Positions 8,090-16,980 of a DNA stretch of 37,940 nucleotides are shown one piece after another; the stretch's first letter is position 1, and each line of letters starts with the position of its first letter. Below the pieces are notes generated by a model that saw only the letters and a list, made by a program, of their open reading frames with translations, ran no database searches and was not told where the DNA came from. This stretch comes from an uncultured Alphaproteobacteria bacterium (GTDB taxonomy: Bacteria > Pseudomonadota > Alphaproteobacteria > Caulobacterales > Aquidulcibacteraceae). The stretch lies in the NCBI GenBank assembly GCA_902826245.1, contig CADEEA010000029.1:1-37940 (forward strand). The letters are read 5' to 3'. A program made the position numbers and the translations under genes.

Positions 8090-11000
8090 CTAATGAAAAT
8101 TGCGCCCGTGCGGGATCATGCGCGCGGCTTCGGTCACGAGGTTTTGGCGGACATTGCGGGGATGAGCGCGGGCGTCGGCGCCGGGGCGGACGACTTCGTC
8201 AGCGCGAGCCGTCGGCGGGCTCAGCGCACCGCCTGAGAGTTTCGCCAGCAGCGGGCTGAAATCGTGCAGCCGCTCGGCCACGACATGGACGACGCCGCGT
8301 TCGTTCTGCACTCTGCCGTCAACCGCACAGAGCCGCGCGCCCAGCACTTCGGCGCGGAAGCTTTCGAACACGCGCGGCCAGACCACGATGTTGGCGATAT
8401 GGGTTTCATCCTCCAGCGTCATGAAGATGACGCCCGAGGCCGTCCCTGGACGCTGACGCACCAGCACCAGGCCGGCGACGCGCACGAACGCGCCGTCGCC
8501 CAACTCCGCCAAGCGCTCGGCCGGACACACCTTTCGCGCCGCCAGCTCCACGCGTAGCAAGGCTGCCGGGTGCGCCTTCAACGAGAGACGCAGAGTACGA
8601 TAATCCTCGATCACGTGCTCGCCAATGCACATGGAGGGCAACACAAAATCGGCCTCGCGCGAAGGCTCGACGGCTTGCGCGAAAAGCGGGGAATCCTCCT
8701 GCCCACCGACGCGATTGAGCCCGCGCGCAGCCCATAGTGCGTCACGTCGATCATGCCCCAGAGAGCGGAACGCGTCGGCGTCAGCGAGACGCTCGATCGT
8801 CGCCGGCGACAGCCCCCCGCGCAGCCACACCGCACGTACAGAATCGAAACCGCCCCCCCGCGCAGCGATGCAAGCCTCCGTCTCCTCCTGCTTCAAACCA
8901 GTTATCTGGCGCAGGCCGAGCCGCAGCGCATGGGTGGCGAGGACATCGTGGGTCATGTCGCCATGGCGCCGGTTCAGACGTAAGGCCGCCGCGGGGCCGG
9001 GCTCGAGCACATTATCCCAGTGCGAATGATTGATGTCTGGCCCGCGCACGTCAACGCCATGCTCCTGCGCATCGCGTACGATCTGCGCGGGGGCATAAAA
9101 GCCCATCGGCTGTGCATTGAGCAAAGCAGCGGCGAACACGTCCGGGTAATGGCACTTGATCCAGGACGAGGCGTAAACGAGGAGCGCAAAACTGGAGGCG
9201 TGGCTTTCGGGGAAACCATATTCGCCGAAGCCCTCGATCTGCGAGAACGAGCGCTCTGCGAAATCGCGCGCATAATTGTTGGCGATCATGCCGCTGATGA
9301 ATTTCTCCTTGAGCTGCCCGATCGTGCCGACGCGGCGGAACGTGGCCATGGCGCGGCGCAATTTATCGGCCTCGGGCGGAGAAAAGCCCGCCGCGACGAT
9401 GGCGATCTGCATCGCTTGTTCCTGAAACAGCGGCACGCCAAGCGTGCGCTCCAGCACCGCCTCCAGCGCTTTCGAGGGATAGCTGACTTGTTCCAGCCCC
9501 TGCTTGCGCCGCAGATACGGATGCACCATGCCGCCTTGAATCGGGCCAGGGCGGACAATCGCCACTTCGATGACGAGGTCGTAGAAGCACTCCGGGCGCA
9601 ATCGCGGCAGCATCGACATCTGCGCCCTGCTCTCGACCTGGAACACGCCGACGGAATCCGCCCGCTGCAGCATGGCGTACACACGGGGATCTTCCTTGGG
9701 CAAGGAATCGAGCGTGAGCTTCGCTCCAGCCTCGCCGTCCACGCCATTCCACGCAGGATAATGGCGTTCGATCATCTCAAACGCCTTGCGCAGACAGCTC
9801 AGCATGCCAAGCCCCAGAAGATCGACTTTGAGGATTTTCAGCTCCTGGAGATCGTCCTTGTCCCATTCAACAACCGTGCGCTCCTCCATCGCCGCGTTCT
9901 GGATCGGCACGACTTCGTCGAGCCGGTCGCGGGTGATGACGAAGCCGCCGACGTGCTGGGAGAGATGACGGGGAAAGCCGCGCAATTCGCGCACCCGCGC
10001 CAAGCATGCCGCCAGCCGCGGATCGGATGGGTCAAGCCCAAGCCCGCGCAGATTCTCCCCTGAAACCGAGGACGACCACCATTGCTGCGTCCGCGACAGC
10101 GCCGCGATCACATCCTCGGAATAGCCGAACGCCTTGCATACGTCCCTGATGGCGCTGCGGCCGCGATAGCAGATCAGGGTCGCCGCTAGTGCAGCGCGGT
10201 CGCGGCTGTATTTCTGATAGACGTACTGGATCGCCTCCTCGCGCCGCTCGTGTTCGAAATCGACATCGATGTCGGGAGGCTCGTTGCGTTCGGTGGAGAT
10301 GAAACGGTCGAACAGCAGATTGAACCGCGCCGGATCGACAGCAGTGACGCCCAGGCAATAGCAGATAGTGGAATTGGCGGCCGAGCCGCGTCCCTGGCAG
10401 AGAATGCCGCGCTCCTCGCGCGCATAGCGCACGATGTCCGCCACGGTGAGGAAATAGGCCGCGTACTTGAGCTGCGCGACAATGGAGAGTTCGCGTTCGA
10501 GCGAGGCGCGGACTTTTTCTGGCACGCCGCCAGGATAACGTTTGGCCGCGCCCGCCCAGGACAGCGCCTCCAACGCGGCTTGCGCGTCGGTATAGCCGAC
10601 GACCGTCTCATCGGGATATTGATAGCTCAGCTCATCGAGGGAAAAGCGCGCACCCTCCATAAAACCGATGGTTTCAGCCACTGCCTCGGGCGCGCCGCGA
10701 TAAAGCCGCGTCATCTCGGCAGGCGCTTTCAGATGCCGCTCGGCATTGGCGGCCAGCAATTTTCCCGCGGCGTCGAGTGTGGTTTTTTCGCGGATGCAGG
10801 TGAGCACGTCGAGCAAAGCGCGCCGCTCCGGGCCATGATGCAACGGCTCGGTGGTGGCGATGAGCCGCGCGCCGGTTTCGCGCGCCAATTCGCGCAAGGA
10901 CCGCAGCCGACGACGATCCTCGCCGTCGAACCCGTGACGCGCCGCCAGCCAGACTTCCCCGCACGCCGCGCGGACGTCTGAAAGCGTCCGCCGCAAAACT

Positions 11001-11407
11001 GCATCTGGCGCCGAACCGGCGTCCAGAACCGGCGCTACGATCGCCTGCAAGCCTTCGGCGTGCGCGAGGAAATCTCCGACATCGAGCCAACACTCGCCCT
11101 TCGGCGCGCGGCGATTGCCGATGGTCAGGAGCCGTGTCAGCCGCCCGTAAGCGGCGCGGTTTTTGGGGAAAGCGAGAATGTCGGGCGTTCCGTCACGAAA
11201 CGCGAGCCGCGCGCCAACTGCGAGGCGCACGCCATGTTCCTTCGCCGCCGCATGCGCGCGCACCACGCCCGCCAGCGTGTTGCGGTCAGCGACGCCAATC
11301 CCGGCAAGGCCCAGCGCTTTCGCTTGAAGCGTCAGCTCTTCCGGATGCGAGGCGCCGCGGAGGAATGAAAAATTTGACGTCGCGCACAATTCCGCAAAGC
11401 CGCTCAT
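8090..11407 (-). CDS. dnaE2: Error-prone DNA polymerase DnaE2 (ImuC)
   Basis: A 1105-residue C-family polymerase that performs damage-induced mutagenic synthesis with ImuA and ImuB. The N-terminal PHP domain (FAELCATSNFSFLRGASHPEEL, GIGVADRNTLAGVVRAH) is followed by the palm with CQGRGSAANSTICYCLG and the catalytic aspartates in PPDIDVDFEHERR. The AANS form of that motif separates DnaE2 from replicative DnaE1, which usually reads AAGS. A helix-hairpin-helix region (LGLRQITGLKQEEAEACIAA-like) and a C-terminal OB fold (FVRVAGLVLVRQRPGTASGVIFMTLED) follow. The start is ATG 11407, which overlaps the imuB stop in the sequence ATGA; the in-frame extension of eight codons upstream is less likely. 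The gene is the third of the imuA-imuB-dnaE2 operon. Confidence 0.95.
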   Translation of the reverse strand: MSGFAELCATSNFSFLRGASHPEELTLQAKALGLAGIGVADRNTLAGVVRAHAAAKEHGVRLAVGARLAFRDGTPDILAFPKNRAAYGRLTRLLTIGNRRAPKGECWLDVGDFLAHAEGLQAIVAPVLDAGSAPDAVLRRTLSDVRAACGEVWLAARHGFDGEDRRRLRSLRELARETGARLIATTEPLHHGPERRALLDVLTCIREKTTLDAAGKLLAANAERHLKAPAEMTRLYRGAPEAVAETIGFMEGARFSLDELSYQYPDETVVGYTDAQAALEALSWAGAAKRYPGGVPEKVRASLERELSIVAQLKYAAYFLTVADIVRYAREERGILCQGRGSAANSTICYCLGVTAVDPARFNLLFDRFISTERNEPPDIDVDFEHERREEAIQYVYQKYSRDRAALAATLICYRGRSAIRDVCKAFGYSEDVIAALSRTQQWWSSSVSGENLRGLGLDPSDPRLAACLARVRELRGFPRHLSQHVGGFVITRDRLDEVVPIQNAAMEERTVVEWDKDDLQELKILKVDLLGLGMLSCLRKAFEMIERHYPAWNGVDGEAGAKLTLDSLPKEDPRVYAMLQRADSVGVFQVESRAQMSMLPRLRPECFYDLVIEVAIVRPGPIQGGMVHPYLRRKQGLEQVSYPSKALEAVLERTLGVPLFQEQAMQIAIVAAGFSPPEADKLRRAMATFRRVGTIGQLKEKFISGMIANNYARDFAERSFSQIEGFGEYGFPESHASSFALLVYASSWIKCHYPDVFAAALLNAQPMGFYAPAQIVRDAQEHGVDVRGPDINHSHWDNVLEPGPAAALRLNRRHGDMTHDVLATHALRLGLRQITGLKQEETEACIAARGGGFDSVRAVWLRGGLSPATIERLADADAFRSLGHDRRDALWAARGLNRVGGQEDSPLFAQAVEPSREADFVLPSMCIGEHVIEDYRTLRLSLKAHPAALLRVELAARKVCPAERLAELGDGAFVRVAGLVLVRQRPGTASGVIFMTLEDETHIANIVVWPRVFESFRAEVLGARLCAVDGRVQNERGVVHVVAERLHDFSPLLAKLSGGALSPPTARADEVVRPGADARAHPRNVRQNLVTEAARMIPHGRNFH

Positions 11408-12948
11408 GCGAACAGTCCGTGCAGGAACCATAGCGGCGGGGTTTCTTCATCATAGAGCCCTTCGCGATAGAGCCAGAAGCGGCGGCCCTCGCGATCTTCG
11501 ACCCGGTAATAATCGCGCGCCCGCGCATGTGGCGCGCGCAGCCAGTTCGGCGCGATCCGCTCGGGCCCCTCGGCGCGTGCAACATCGTGCGCCACGCGCC
11601 GCCAACGAAACCGCAGCGGCGGCCCATCCGGCGTCTCCGCCAAAACCTCGATCGGCTGGGCGCGCGCAAACAAGGTCAGCGGCCGGCGCATGACATTATC
11701 TGCCGGCGCGGTGGCGGGAGAACAGCTGTGCGCCGGCGCCGCCAATGTCGCACGCCATGAGCTTGCGCGTTCGGGCGCGTGCGCCTCGCACGGGGCAAGA
11801 CGAACAACGTTTTCCGCCCCGAGGCGCACGGACAAAGTATCGATCAAACGCGCTTCGGCTTGCCGGTCGCGGCCGGCCTGGGGCGCGAGATCGGTGGGAC
11901 GCAGCACGATCTGCGCGATCTCAGCGGCGTCGAGCCGCATCGCTTCGAATCCGGCCTCGGCGTCGAAATTCTCCGCCACCGCGGCCAGACGCTCGCGCCA
12001 CAGCCGCAGCAACGTCGCTGGCGCGCGCTCGGGATGGCTGAAGCCAAGCTCGACGCTGCGGACTTCGCGGTTGAACCCAAACAGATGCAGTCGCAACAGC
12101 CGTACGCCGTCGCCGGTTTGATCGAGCCGGGCGCAAAGATCGGCGCACAAATCCGCAGTCACAATCAAAATAGCATCGAGGGTGACGATCGGCTCGATGA
12201 GACGACGCAATGCGAACACGGGCGGCGGCGGCCGGCGTGGGCTGAGCGCCTCCCGCGTACGCCCCATGACGCAATCGAGCCGCCGCATCGCCTGCTGGCC
12301 GGCGCGCGCGGCAAAAGGTGCGCGCGGCGCCTGCGCGATCTGGCCGATACGTTGCAGGCCGAGGCGCTTCAGCAAAGCTTCCGCCTCCGGCGCAAGCCGC
12401 AGCGCCGCTATCGGCAGTTCCGCCAATGCTTGCAGCAGCGCGTGGGGTTCAACAATCGGGGTTTGTCCAAAACGGGCAAGCGCCCAAGCGGCGCCCGGAT
12501 TCGGCGCGATCGCTCCGCGCACGCAAAAACTTTGCGCCTTGAGCTTCTGCAGCGCCGTGCTCAGCAGCGCCGCTTCGCCGCCGAACAGATGCGCGCAACC
12601 GTCAATATCGAGGAAAATTCCGTTGGGCGGATCGAGGACGATGCAGGGCGAAAATTGTTCGCACCAAGCGGCGATGTGCTCGAGCAAAGCCGCGTCGGCG
12701 GCTTCATCGGCCTCCTGCATCTGCGCGTGGGGAAGCATGGCGCGGGCATCCGCCAGCGCCATGCCCACGCGCAGCCCGCCCGCTTCGGCGCGCGCGTCGA
12801 CCGCGGTCAACGCGAAGGCATTGCCGGCCTTGGCGTAAAGGGCGAGCGGGCGCTCAGCTGACGCGGCGTTGGCGCGGAGCAACCGATCGGTCGCCAACCG
12901 CGCCAGCCACAGCGCCATCCAGCGCCCGTTCGGCGAAGGCGTGTTCAT
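11404..12948 (-). CDS. imuB: ImuB, catalytically inactive Y-family polymerase
   Basis: A 514-residue Y-family-like scaffold protein that links DnaE2 to the sliding clamp and ImuA. It begins MNTPSPNGRWMALWLARLATDRLL; the ALWL-R-xTDR block replaces the DinB first metal-binding motif. The second site reads IFLDIDGCAHLFGGE, and the usual Y-family SxDE pair is not present, as expected for ImuB. PLTLF, about 85 residues from the C-terminus, resembles a clamp-binding motif. The C-terminal part (RDYYRVEDREGRRFWLYREGLYDEE, PLWFLHGLFA) is the typical ImuB tail. ATG 12948 was chosen over an upstream TTG because GGAA precedes it. The start lies 95 bases inside imuA, and the stop overlaps the dnaE2 ATG. 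Confidence 0.93.
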   Translation of the reverse strand: MNTPSPNGRWMALWLARLATDRLLRANAASAERPLALYAKAGNAFALTAVDARAEAGGLRVGMALADARAMLPHAQMQEADEAADAALLEHIAAWCEQFSPCIVLDPPNGIFLDIDGCAHLFGGEAALLSTALQKLKAQSFCVRGAIAPNPGAAWALARFGQTPIVEPHALLQALAELPIAALRLAPEAEALLKRLGLQRIGQIAQAPRAPFAARAGQQAMRRLDCVMGRTREALSPRRPPPPVFALRRLIEPIVTLDAILIVTADLCADLCARLDQTGDGVRLLRLHLFGFNREVRSVELGFSHPERAPATLLRLWRERLAAVAENFDAEAGFEAMRLDAAEIAQIVLRPTDLAPQAGRDRQAEARLIDTLSVRLGAENVVRLAPCEAHAPERASSWRATLAAPAHSCSPATAPADNVMRRPLTLFARAQPIEVLAETPDGPPLRFRWRRVAHDVARAEGPERIAPNWLRAPHARARDYYRVEDREGRRFWLYREGLYDEETPPLWFLHGLFA

Positions 12949-13558
12949 GAGCGTTCCATTCAAGCAACCAGTTTTGTCCCGTGGCGCCAGCGCGGTTTCG
13001 CGTCACGCGTACGGCGAAACGCGGCGGACCAAGCTCTCGGTCAACACCCTGGCTCGACGCACCCCTGACGCTCCAGCGCGTCCAGGCAGCACTCGCGCCG
13101 GCCTGATCGAGCCGCAGCAACACGCAGCGCGTCGCATGGGTTTCCGCCGCCAGAAGCAGCCGGCGCGTGGCGACGAGGCTGAGCGGTTTTGCGCCCGGCG
13201 TAATTAGGCAGAGCGCAATCGTGTGCGGCGTTCGCAAGCTCTGCTCGATGCTCCAGAGCGCGTCCTTCTGCGTGCGCGCGCGTACCCATAACAGGCGCTC
13301 GAGATCGAGCCCGAATTGTAGGAAGCCGGGCGCATAAGCGGCGCCGAGTTCCGCGTTGGCGAACTCGGGCGCGCTGATCACGATCAGCTCGCCAGCATCG
13401 GCCGCCTTGAGCCAGGCAAGCGCAAAGCCTAACGCCGCCAGCGCGTCCGCCGGCGCGGCGGGGGAGATTTCAGTCAGAGAACGATGCGCGGCGAGGCCAT
13501 GAAATTCAGCAAACGAGCCGCACTCCGGGGGTGGGCGATAGAGGACGGACGACGGCAT
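12854..13558 (-). CDS. imuA: ImuA, RecA-like accessory protein of DnaE2 mutagenesis
   Basis: A 234-residue ImuA-family protein (RecA/SulA-like fold), required with ImuB for DnaE2-dependent mutagenesis. Blocks that match the family are DALAALGFALAWLKAADAGELIVISA, GAAYAPGFLQFGLDLERLLWVRARTQKDALWSIEQSLR, and TRRLLLAAETHATRCVLLRLDQAGASAAWTRWSV. The last ~30 residues are encoded in DNA shared out of frame with the imuB start. It is the first gene of the operon; a LexA box lies 13 bases before its ATG. No ribosome binding site is visible, and the predicted promoter would start the transcript at the ATG. Confidence 0.9.
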   Translation of the reverse strand: MPSSVLYRPPPECGSFAEFHGLAAHRSLTEISPAAPADALAALGFALAWLKAADAGELIVISAPEFANAELGAAYAPGFLQFGLDLERLLWVRARTQKDALWSIEQSLRTPHTIALCLITPGAKPLSLVATRRLLLAAETHATRCVLLRLDQAGASAAWTRWSVRGASSQGVDRELGPPRFAVRVTRNRAGATGQNWLLEWNAHEHAFAERALDGAVAGAVGDRSVAPRQRRVS

Positions 13559-13564
13559 TACCGC

Positions 13565-13593
13565 AGCCTAGAACAGATACAGAACATTGACAA
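13565..13593 (-). promoter_or_regulatory. LexA-controlled promoter of imuA-imuB-dnaE2
   Basis: On the plus strand GAAC at 13571-13574 and GAAC at 13582-13585 are separated by seven bases. This is the alphaproteobacterial LexA operator, GTTC-N7-GTTC on the coding strand. A -35-like TTGTCA (13593-13588) and a -10-like TAGGCT (13570-13565) are exactly 17 bases apart, and the operator lies wholly inside that spacer. LexA binding would therefore exclude RNA polymerase. The -10 is six bases from the imuA ATG, implying a leaderless mRNA. Confidence 0.8.
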
Positions 13594-13653
13594 GCCGAAA
13601 CGCTGGGAAATACCTCGGATGAGCGCCTATACCGACCGGCCCGAGAAGCCAGT

Positions 13654-13878
13654 TCAGCAGCGATCGCGATCAGGGTCTGGCCGGGTGGATGCTGGGTGGC
13701 AGGAGGGAGGGCCGATGCCGTTATTGTCTTCCCGCGCTCGCTCGTCGGCCAGCAAATGCTCCAGGCAAGCCCGGCGAGCAGCGTCATCCTCGATTTCCCG
13801 GCAGCGCGCCTCGTCGTCATCCCAGCTGCTCGCGCATGACCCCAACAGAGTTATGGCCAGAAGAAAGAACTTTCGCAT
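13654..13878 (-). CDS. Small lipoprotein, function unknown
   Basis: A 74-residue protein. MRKFFLLAITLLGSC is a lipoprotein signal peptide ending in the lipobox LGSC. The mature part is acidic (SSWDDDEARCREIEDDAARRACLEHLLADERARE), with two Cys spaced to allow a disulfide, followed by a Pro-rich tail ending in Cys. The start is well supported: GGAGG lies eight bases before ATG 13878. It starts 18 bases after the ABC exporter stop on the same strand and may be co-transcribed. I do not recognise the family. Confidence 0.65.
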   Translation of the reverse strand: MRKFFLLAITLLGSCASSWDDDEARCREIEDDAARRACLEHLLADERAREDNNGIGPPSCHPASTRPDPDRDRC

Positions 13879-13896
13879 TCGTTTGACCTCCGCCAC

Positions 13897-15732
13897 CTAC
13901 TCCGCCGCCACCGCCGCCGGCTCCTCGGCCTGGCGCTTCCACAAGCTGGCGTAAAGCCCGTCACGCGCCATCAGCGCGGCGTGGGTTCCGCGCTCGGCGA
14001 TCGCGCCTTCCTCCAGCACCACGATCTGATCGGAATTGGCGATGGTGGAGAGGCGGTGGGCGACCACGATTGTGGTGCGCCCGCGCGAGGCGGCTTCGAG
14101 CGCTTCCTGCACGTCGGCTTCGGTGGCGCTGTCGAGCGAGGAAGTGGCTTCGTCGAGAATGAGAATGCGCGGGTCTTTCAGCACCACGCGGGCGATGCCG
14201 ACGCGCTGTTTTTCGCCGCCGGAGAGCTTTAGGCCACGCTCGCCGACGCGGGTGTCCCAGCCTTGCGGCAGCTTCTCTATGAAGCCGAGCAATTGCGCGC
14301 GCGCCGCCGCTTCTTCGAGTTCGCCTTGCGTCGCCTCGGGACGGCCATAGCCGATATTGTAGCGGATGGTGTCGTTGAACAGCACCACGTCCTGAGGCAC
14401 AAGGCCAAGCGCCGAACGCAAGCTCGCTTGCGTCACCTCGCGCAAATCCTGGCCGTCGATCAGCACCCGCCCGCCGGCGGGATCGTAGAAGCGATAGATC
14501 AGTTTCAGCACCGTGGATTTTCCCGCACCGGAGGGGCCGACTATGGCGGTGGTTTTGCCGGCGGGCGCGATGAAGGAGATTCCGTCGAGCCCGCGGTCGC
14601 GGCCCTCGTGCGCAAACGAGATGTTCTCGAACGCTACCTCGCCCGGCCCGGGCTTGAGCGCCGCTGCATCGGGCGCGTCGGCGACGTCTGGCGCCTCATC
14701 GAGCAGGATGAACATTTTTTCCATGTCGATCGAGGTTTGCTTGATCTCGCGATAGGCAAAGCCAAGAATGTTCAGTGGCGCATAGAGATTGGTCATAATC
14801 AAAATGACGGCGGTGATGTCGCCCGGCCCCAGCGGCCCGCGCGCAACCAGCAGGCCAGCAGCGACCACCATCGCCAGAAGGCCAATGCTCATGATCAAGC
14901 TCTGCACCACGTTGAGCACCACCAGCGATGTGTAGGCCCGCACCGCGGCGCGGGCGTAGGAGGCGAGCGCGCGGTCGTAACGCTCGCTCTCGCGCGCCTC
15001 AGCGGCGAAGCTTTTCACGGTCTCGAAGTTCAACAATGAGTCCACCGCGCGCCCGGCCGCCTCGGTGTCGGCCTCGTTCATCTCGCGGCGGTGCTTGAGG
15101 CGCCATTCAGTGACCCCGAAAGTCATCCAGGCGTAAAGCAGAACTGTGAGCGCGGCGATCGCTGAAAACGCCCAGCCGTACTTGAAGCCAAGCACCGCCG
15201 CCGCCAGCAACAATTCTATGACGGTGGGCGCAATGTTGAAGGCGAGGAAGCGCAGCAGAAAATCGATCGCGCGCACGCCGCGTTCGATGGTGCGATACAC
15301 CCCGCCGGTGCGCTTGCCTTGATGGAAGCGCACCGAGAGCGAGTGTACGTGCGCAAACACGCGCGCGCCGGCGCGACGCTGAGCTTCCTCGCTTAGCGGC
15401 TGGAAAATCGCGTCGCGTATTTGCGGGCCAGCGGCGGAGATGAAGCGCAAGCCGGCCCAGAAGCCGGCTAACCCTAGAAAAGTCGGCAGCGCGCCCGACG
15501 CGTCGCCCCGCGCCAGCGCGTTTATGCCGTCGGCCAGCACCAGCGGCGAGAACACCGCCAGCACTTTGCTCACAAGCGTAAGCGCCAGCGCCGCCCAGAG
15601 CCGCAGCCGATAGCCTGGCCCCTTCAGTCCCCCGACCAAGTCGAACAGCCGGGCGACGGTGCGCAGGAGCGGCGGCGGGGCGTCCGCGCCCGCTTCAGGC
15701 TTTGTCACATTCCGTCCTTCGCCGCGCGCCAT
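13897..15732 (-). CDS. ABC exporter of the Atm1/HMT type (permease-ATPase half transporter)
   Basis: A 611-residue half transporter with an N-terminal six-helix permease and a C-terminal ATPase. ATPase motifs are Walker A GPSGAGKST, Q-loop GLVPQDVVLFNDTI, signature LSGGEKQRVGIAR, Walker B ILILDEATSSLD and H-loop VAHRLSTI. The permease contains FHQGKRTGGVYRTIERGVRAIDFLLRF and LNFETVKSFAAEARESERYDRAL, typical of the Atm1/ABCB7 family. Bacterial Atm1 of Novosphingobium exports glutathione conjugates linked to heavy-metal tolerance; this is inferred for the present gene from family only. AAGGA precedes ATG 15732; a longer in-frame start at 15774 is possible. Confidence 0.92.
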   Translation of the reverse strand: MARGEGRNVTKPEAGADAPPPLLRTVARLFDLVGGLKGPGYRLRLWAALALTLVSKVLAVFSPLVLADGINALARGDASGALPTFLGLAGFWAGLRFISAAGPQIRDAIFQPLSEEAQRRAGARVFAHVHSLSVRFHQGKRTGGVYRTIERGVRAIDFLLRFLAFNIAPTVIELLLAAAVLGFKYGWAFSAIAALTVLLYAWMTFGVTEWRLKHRREMNEADTEAAGRAVDSLLNFETVKSFAAEARESERYDRALASYARAAVRAYTSLVVLNVVQSLIMSIGLLAMVVAAGLLVARGPLGPGDITAVILIMTNLYAPLNILGFAYREIKQTSIDMEKMFILLDEAPDVADAPDAAALKPGPGEVAFENISFAHEGRDRGLDGISFIAPAGKTTAIVGPSGAGKSTVLKLIYRFYDPAGGRVLIDGQDLREVTQASLRSALGLVPQDVVLFNDTIRYNIGYGRPEATQGELEEAAARAQLLGFIEKLPQGWDTRVGERGLKLSGGEKQRVGIARVVLKDPRILILDEATSSLDSATEADVQEALEAASRGRTTIVVAHRLSTIANSDQIVVLEEGAIAERGTHAALMARDGLYASLWKRQAEEPAAVAAE

Positions 15733-15817
15733 GGTGGTGGTTTCCTTGAAGCGAGCACTTAGGCGCCTTGGCAAGCGCCCGCAATGCGCCTTAATGGTCG
15801 ACGCAACTTCCCCTCAC

Positions 15818-16396
15818 ATGCCCGATTCCAGCCCCCCCCAGACAACGCGCCGCTCCGTGTGCGTCTATTGCGGCTCCTCCGAGAGCACACGGCCGCAATA
15901 TCACGACCTGGCTTCCCGGGTCGGCACGGCGCTGGCGCAACGCGGCATACGCCTCGTTTATGGCGGGGGAGCTGTCGGTTTGATGGGACGCTGCGCCAAG
16001 GCGGCTCATGCGGCGGGCGGAGAGGTTCTCGGAATCATGCCGCGTTTCCTTGAGCGGCGCGAGATCGTCTACACCGAGGTGCCCCACCGCATGGTCGACA
16101 CCATGCATGAGCGCAAGATCGTCATGTTCAACGAGGCCGACGCCTTTGTTGTGCTGCCCGGGGGCATAGGCACGCTTGAGGAAGCGGTGGAGGTGCTGTC
16201 GTGGCGGCGGCTGGACCTCCACATGAAGCCCGTGATCTTCTTTTCAGAGGACGATTTCTGGTCGCCCTTCTTCCACCTGATTCAGCATACGGTGGACGCC
16301 AATCTAACGCCGGCAAGCTTCCTCGACGCCATCGCCGACACCCATTCCCTTGAAGAATGCTTCGCCGCCCTCGATCGAGCATTCTCCGAACCTTGA
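15818..16396 (+). CDS. LOG-family cytokinin riboside 5'-monophosphate phosphoribohydrolase
   Basis: A Rossmann-fold LOG-family protein of about 192 residues; family members remove ribose 5-phosphate from nucleoside monophosphates, including cytokinin ribotides. Motifs are SVCVYCGSSE, VYGGGAVGLMGRCAKAA, GIMPRFL, and the signature VVLPGGIGTLEEAVEVLSWRRL (PGGxGTxxE). The natural bacterial substrate is usually unknown, and some members act in general nucleotide salvage. The start is uncertain: ATG 15818 or ATG 15794, and neither has a clear ribosome binding site. It is divergent from the ABC exporter, with a short shared promoter region. Confidence 0.88.
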   Translation: MPDSSPPQTTRRSVCVYCGSSESTRPQYHDLASRVGTALAQRGIRLVYGGGAVGLMGRCAKAAHAAGGEVLGIMPRFLERREIVYTEVPHRMVDTMHERKIVMFNEADAFVVLPGGIGTLEEAVEVLSWRRLDLHMKPVIFFSEDDFWSPFFHLIQHTVDANLTPASFLDAIADTHSLEECFAALDRAFSEP

Positions 16397-16429
16397 AACC
16401 GAAGCGGGCCCGCGCCCGTATAAACCTGC

Positions 16430-16930
16430 ATGAAACTCACCCGCCGCTCGCTTTTTCTTACTGCCGCCGCGCTGCCTCTGGTCGCCTGCGGAGCGCAGGC
16501 GCAGAGTTCCACCTCCCCCAACGAGCAACGCTTTGCCAACGACCCGTTCCGCCGCCTGACCGACGCCCAGTGGCGCGAACGGCTTGCTCCGCTGGCGTAT
16601 GCGGTGCTCCGCCACGAGAGCACCGAGCGCCCCGGAACAAGCGCGCTCAATGGCGAGCATAGGAGCGGTGTTTTTGTCTGCGCCGGGTGCGAGCTGCCAC
16701 TGTTTCAATCGGCGTGGAAGTTCAATTCCGGCACCGGCTGGCCAAGCTTTTTCCGAGCAATGGAGGCCAATATCGGAACCAAGCAGGACAACGCCATGTT
16801 CATGACGCGCACTGAGTATCATTGCGCCCGCTGCCTCGGCCACCAGGGCCACATATTCGACGACGGCCCCGCGCCGACAGGCCTGCGCTATTGCAACAAT
16901 GGCGTGGCGTTGCGCTTCGTTCCGGGCTGA
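16430..16930 (+). CDS. msrB: Exported peptide-methionine (R)-S-oxide reductase
   Basis: A 166-residue MsrB that reduces the R epimer of methionine sulfoxide. The N-terminus MKLTRRSLFLTAAALPLVAC has a twin-arginine pair, a hydrophobic stretch and a possible lipobox (LVAC), so the enzyme probably acts in the cell envelope. Zinc ligands are visible as CAGC and CARC (residues ~82-85 and ~128-131). NSGTGWPSFF is the MsrB core, HQGHIFDDGPAPTGLRYC carries the catalytic Cys, and RYCNNGVALRF replaces the more common RYCxNS. The change of Ser to Gly there is worth noting. The preceding LOG gene ends 33 bases upstream. Confidence 0.9.
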   Translation: MKLTRRSLFLTAAALPLVACGAQAQSSTSPNEQRFANDPFRRLTDAQWRERLAPLAYAVLRHESTERPGTSALNGEHRSGVFVCAGCELPLFQSAWKFNSGTGWPSFFRAMEANIGTKQDNAMFMTRTEYHCARCLGHQGHIFDDGPAPTGLRYCNNGVALRFVPG

Positions 16931-16980
16931 ACCCTACGCTTTAACCGCCACTTTACCTTGCCGGCGCAGCGTAGTGGCGC

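Noticed and set aside
11779..12861. 360-residue open frame antisense to imuB
   Set aside because: Shadow of ImuB, without a family match and rich in His/Arg/Gly as antisense frames of GC-rich genes are.
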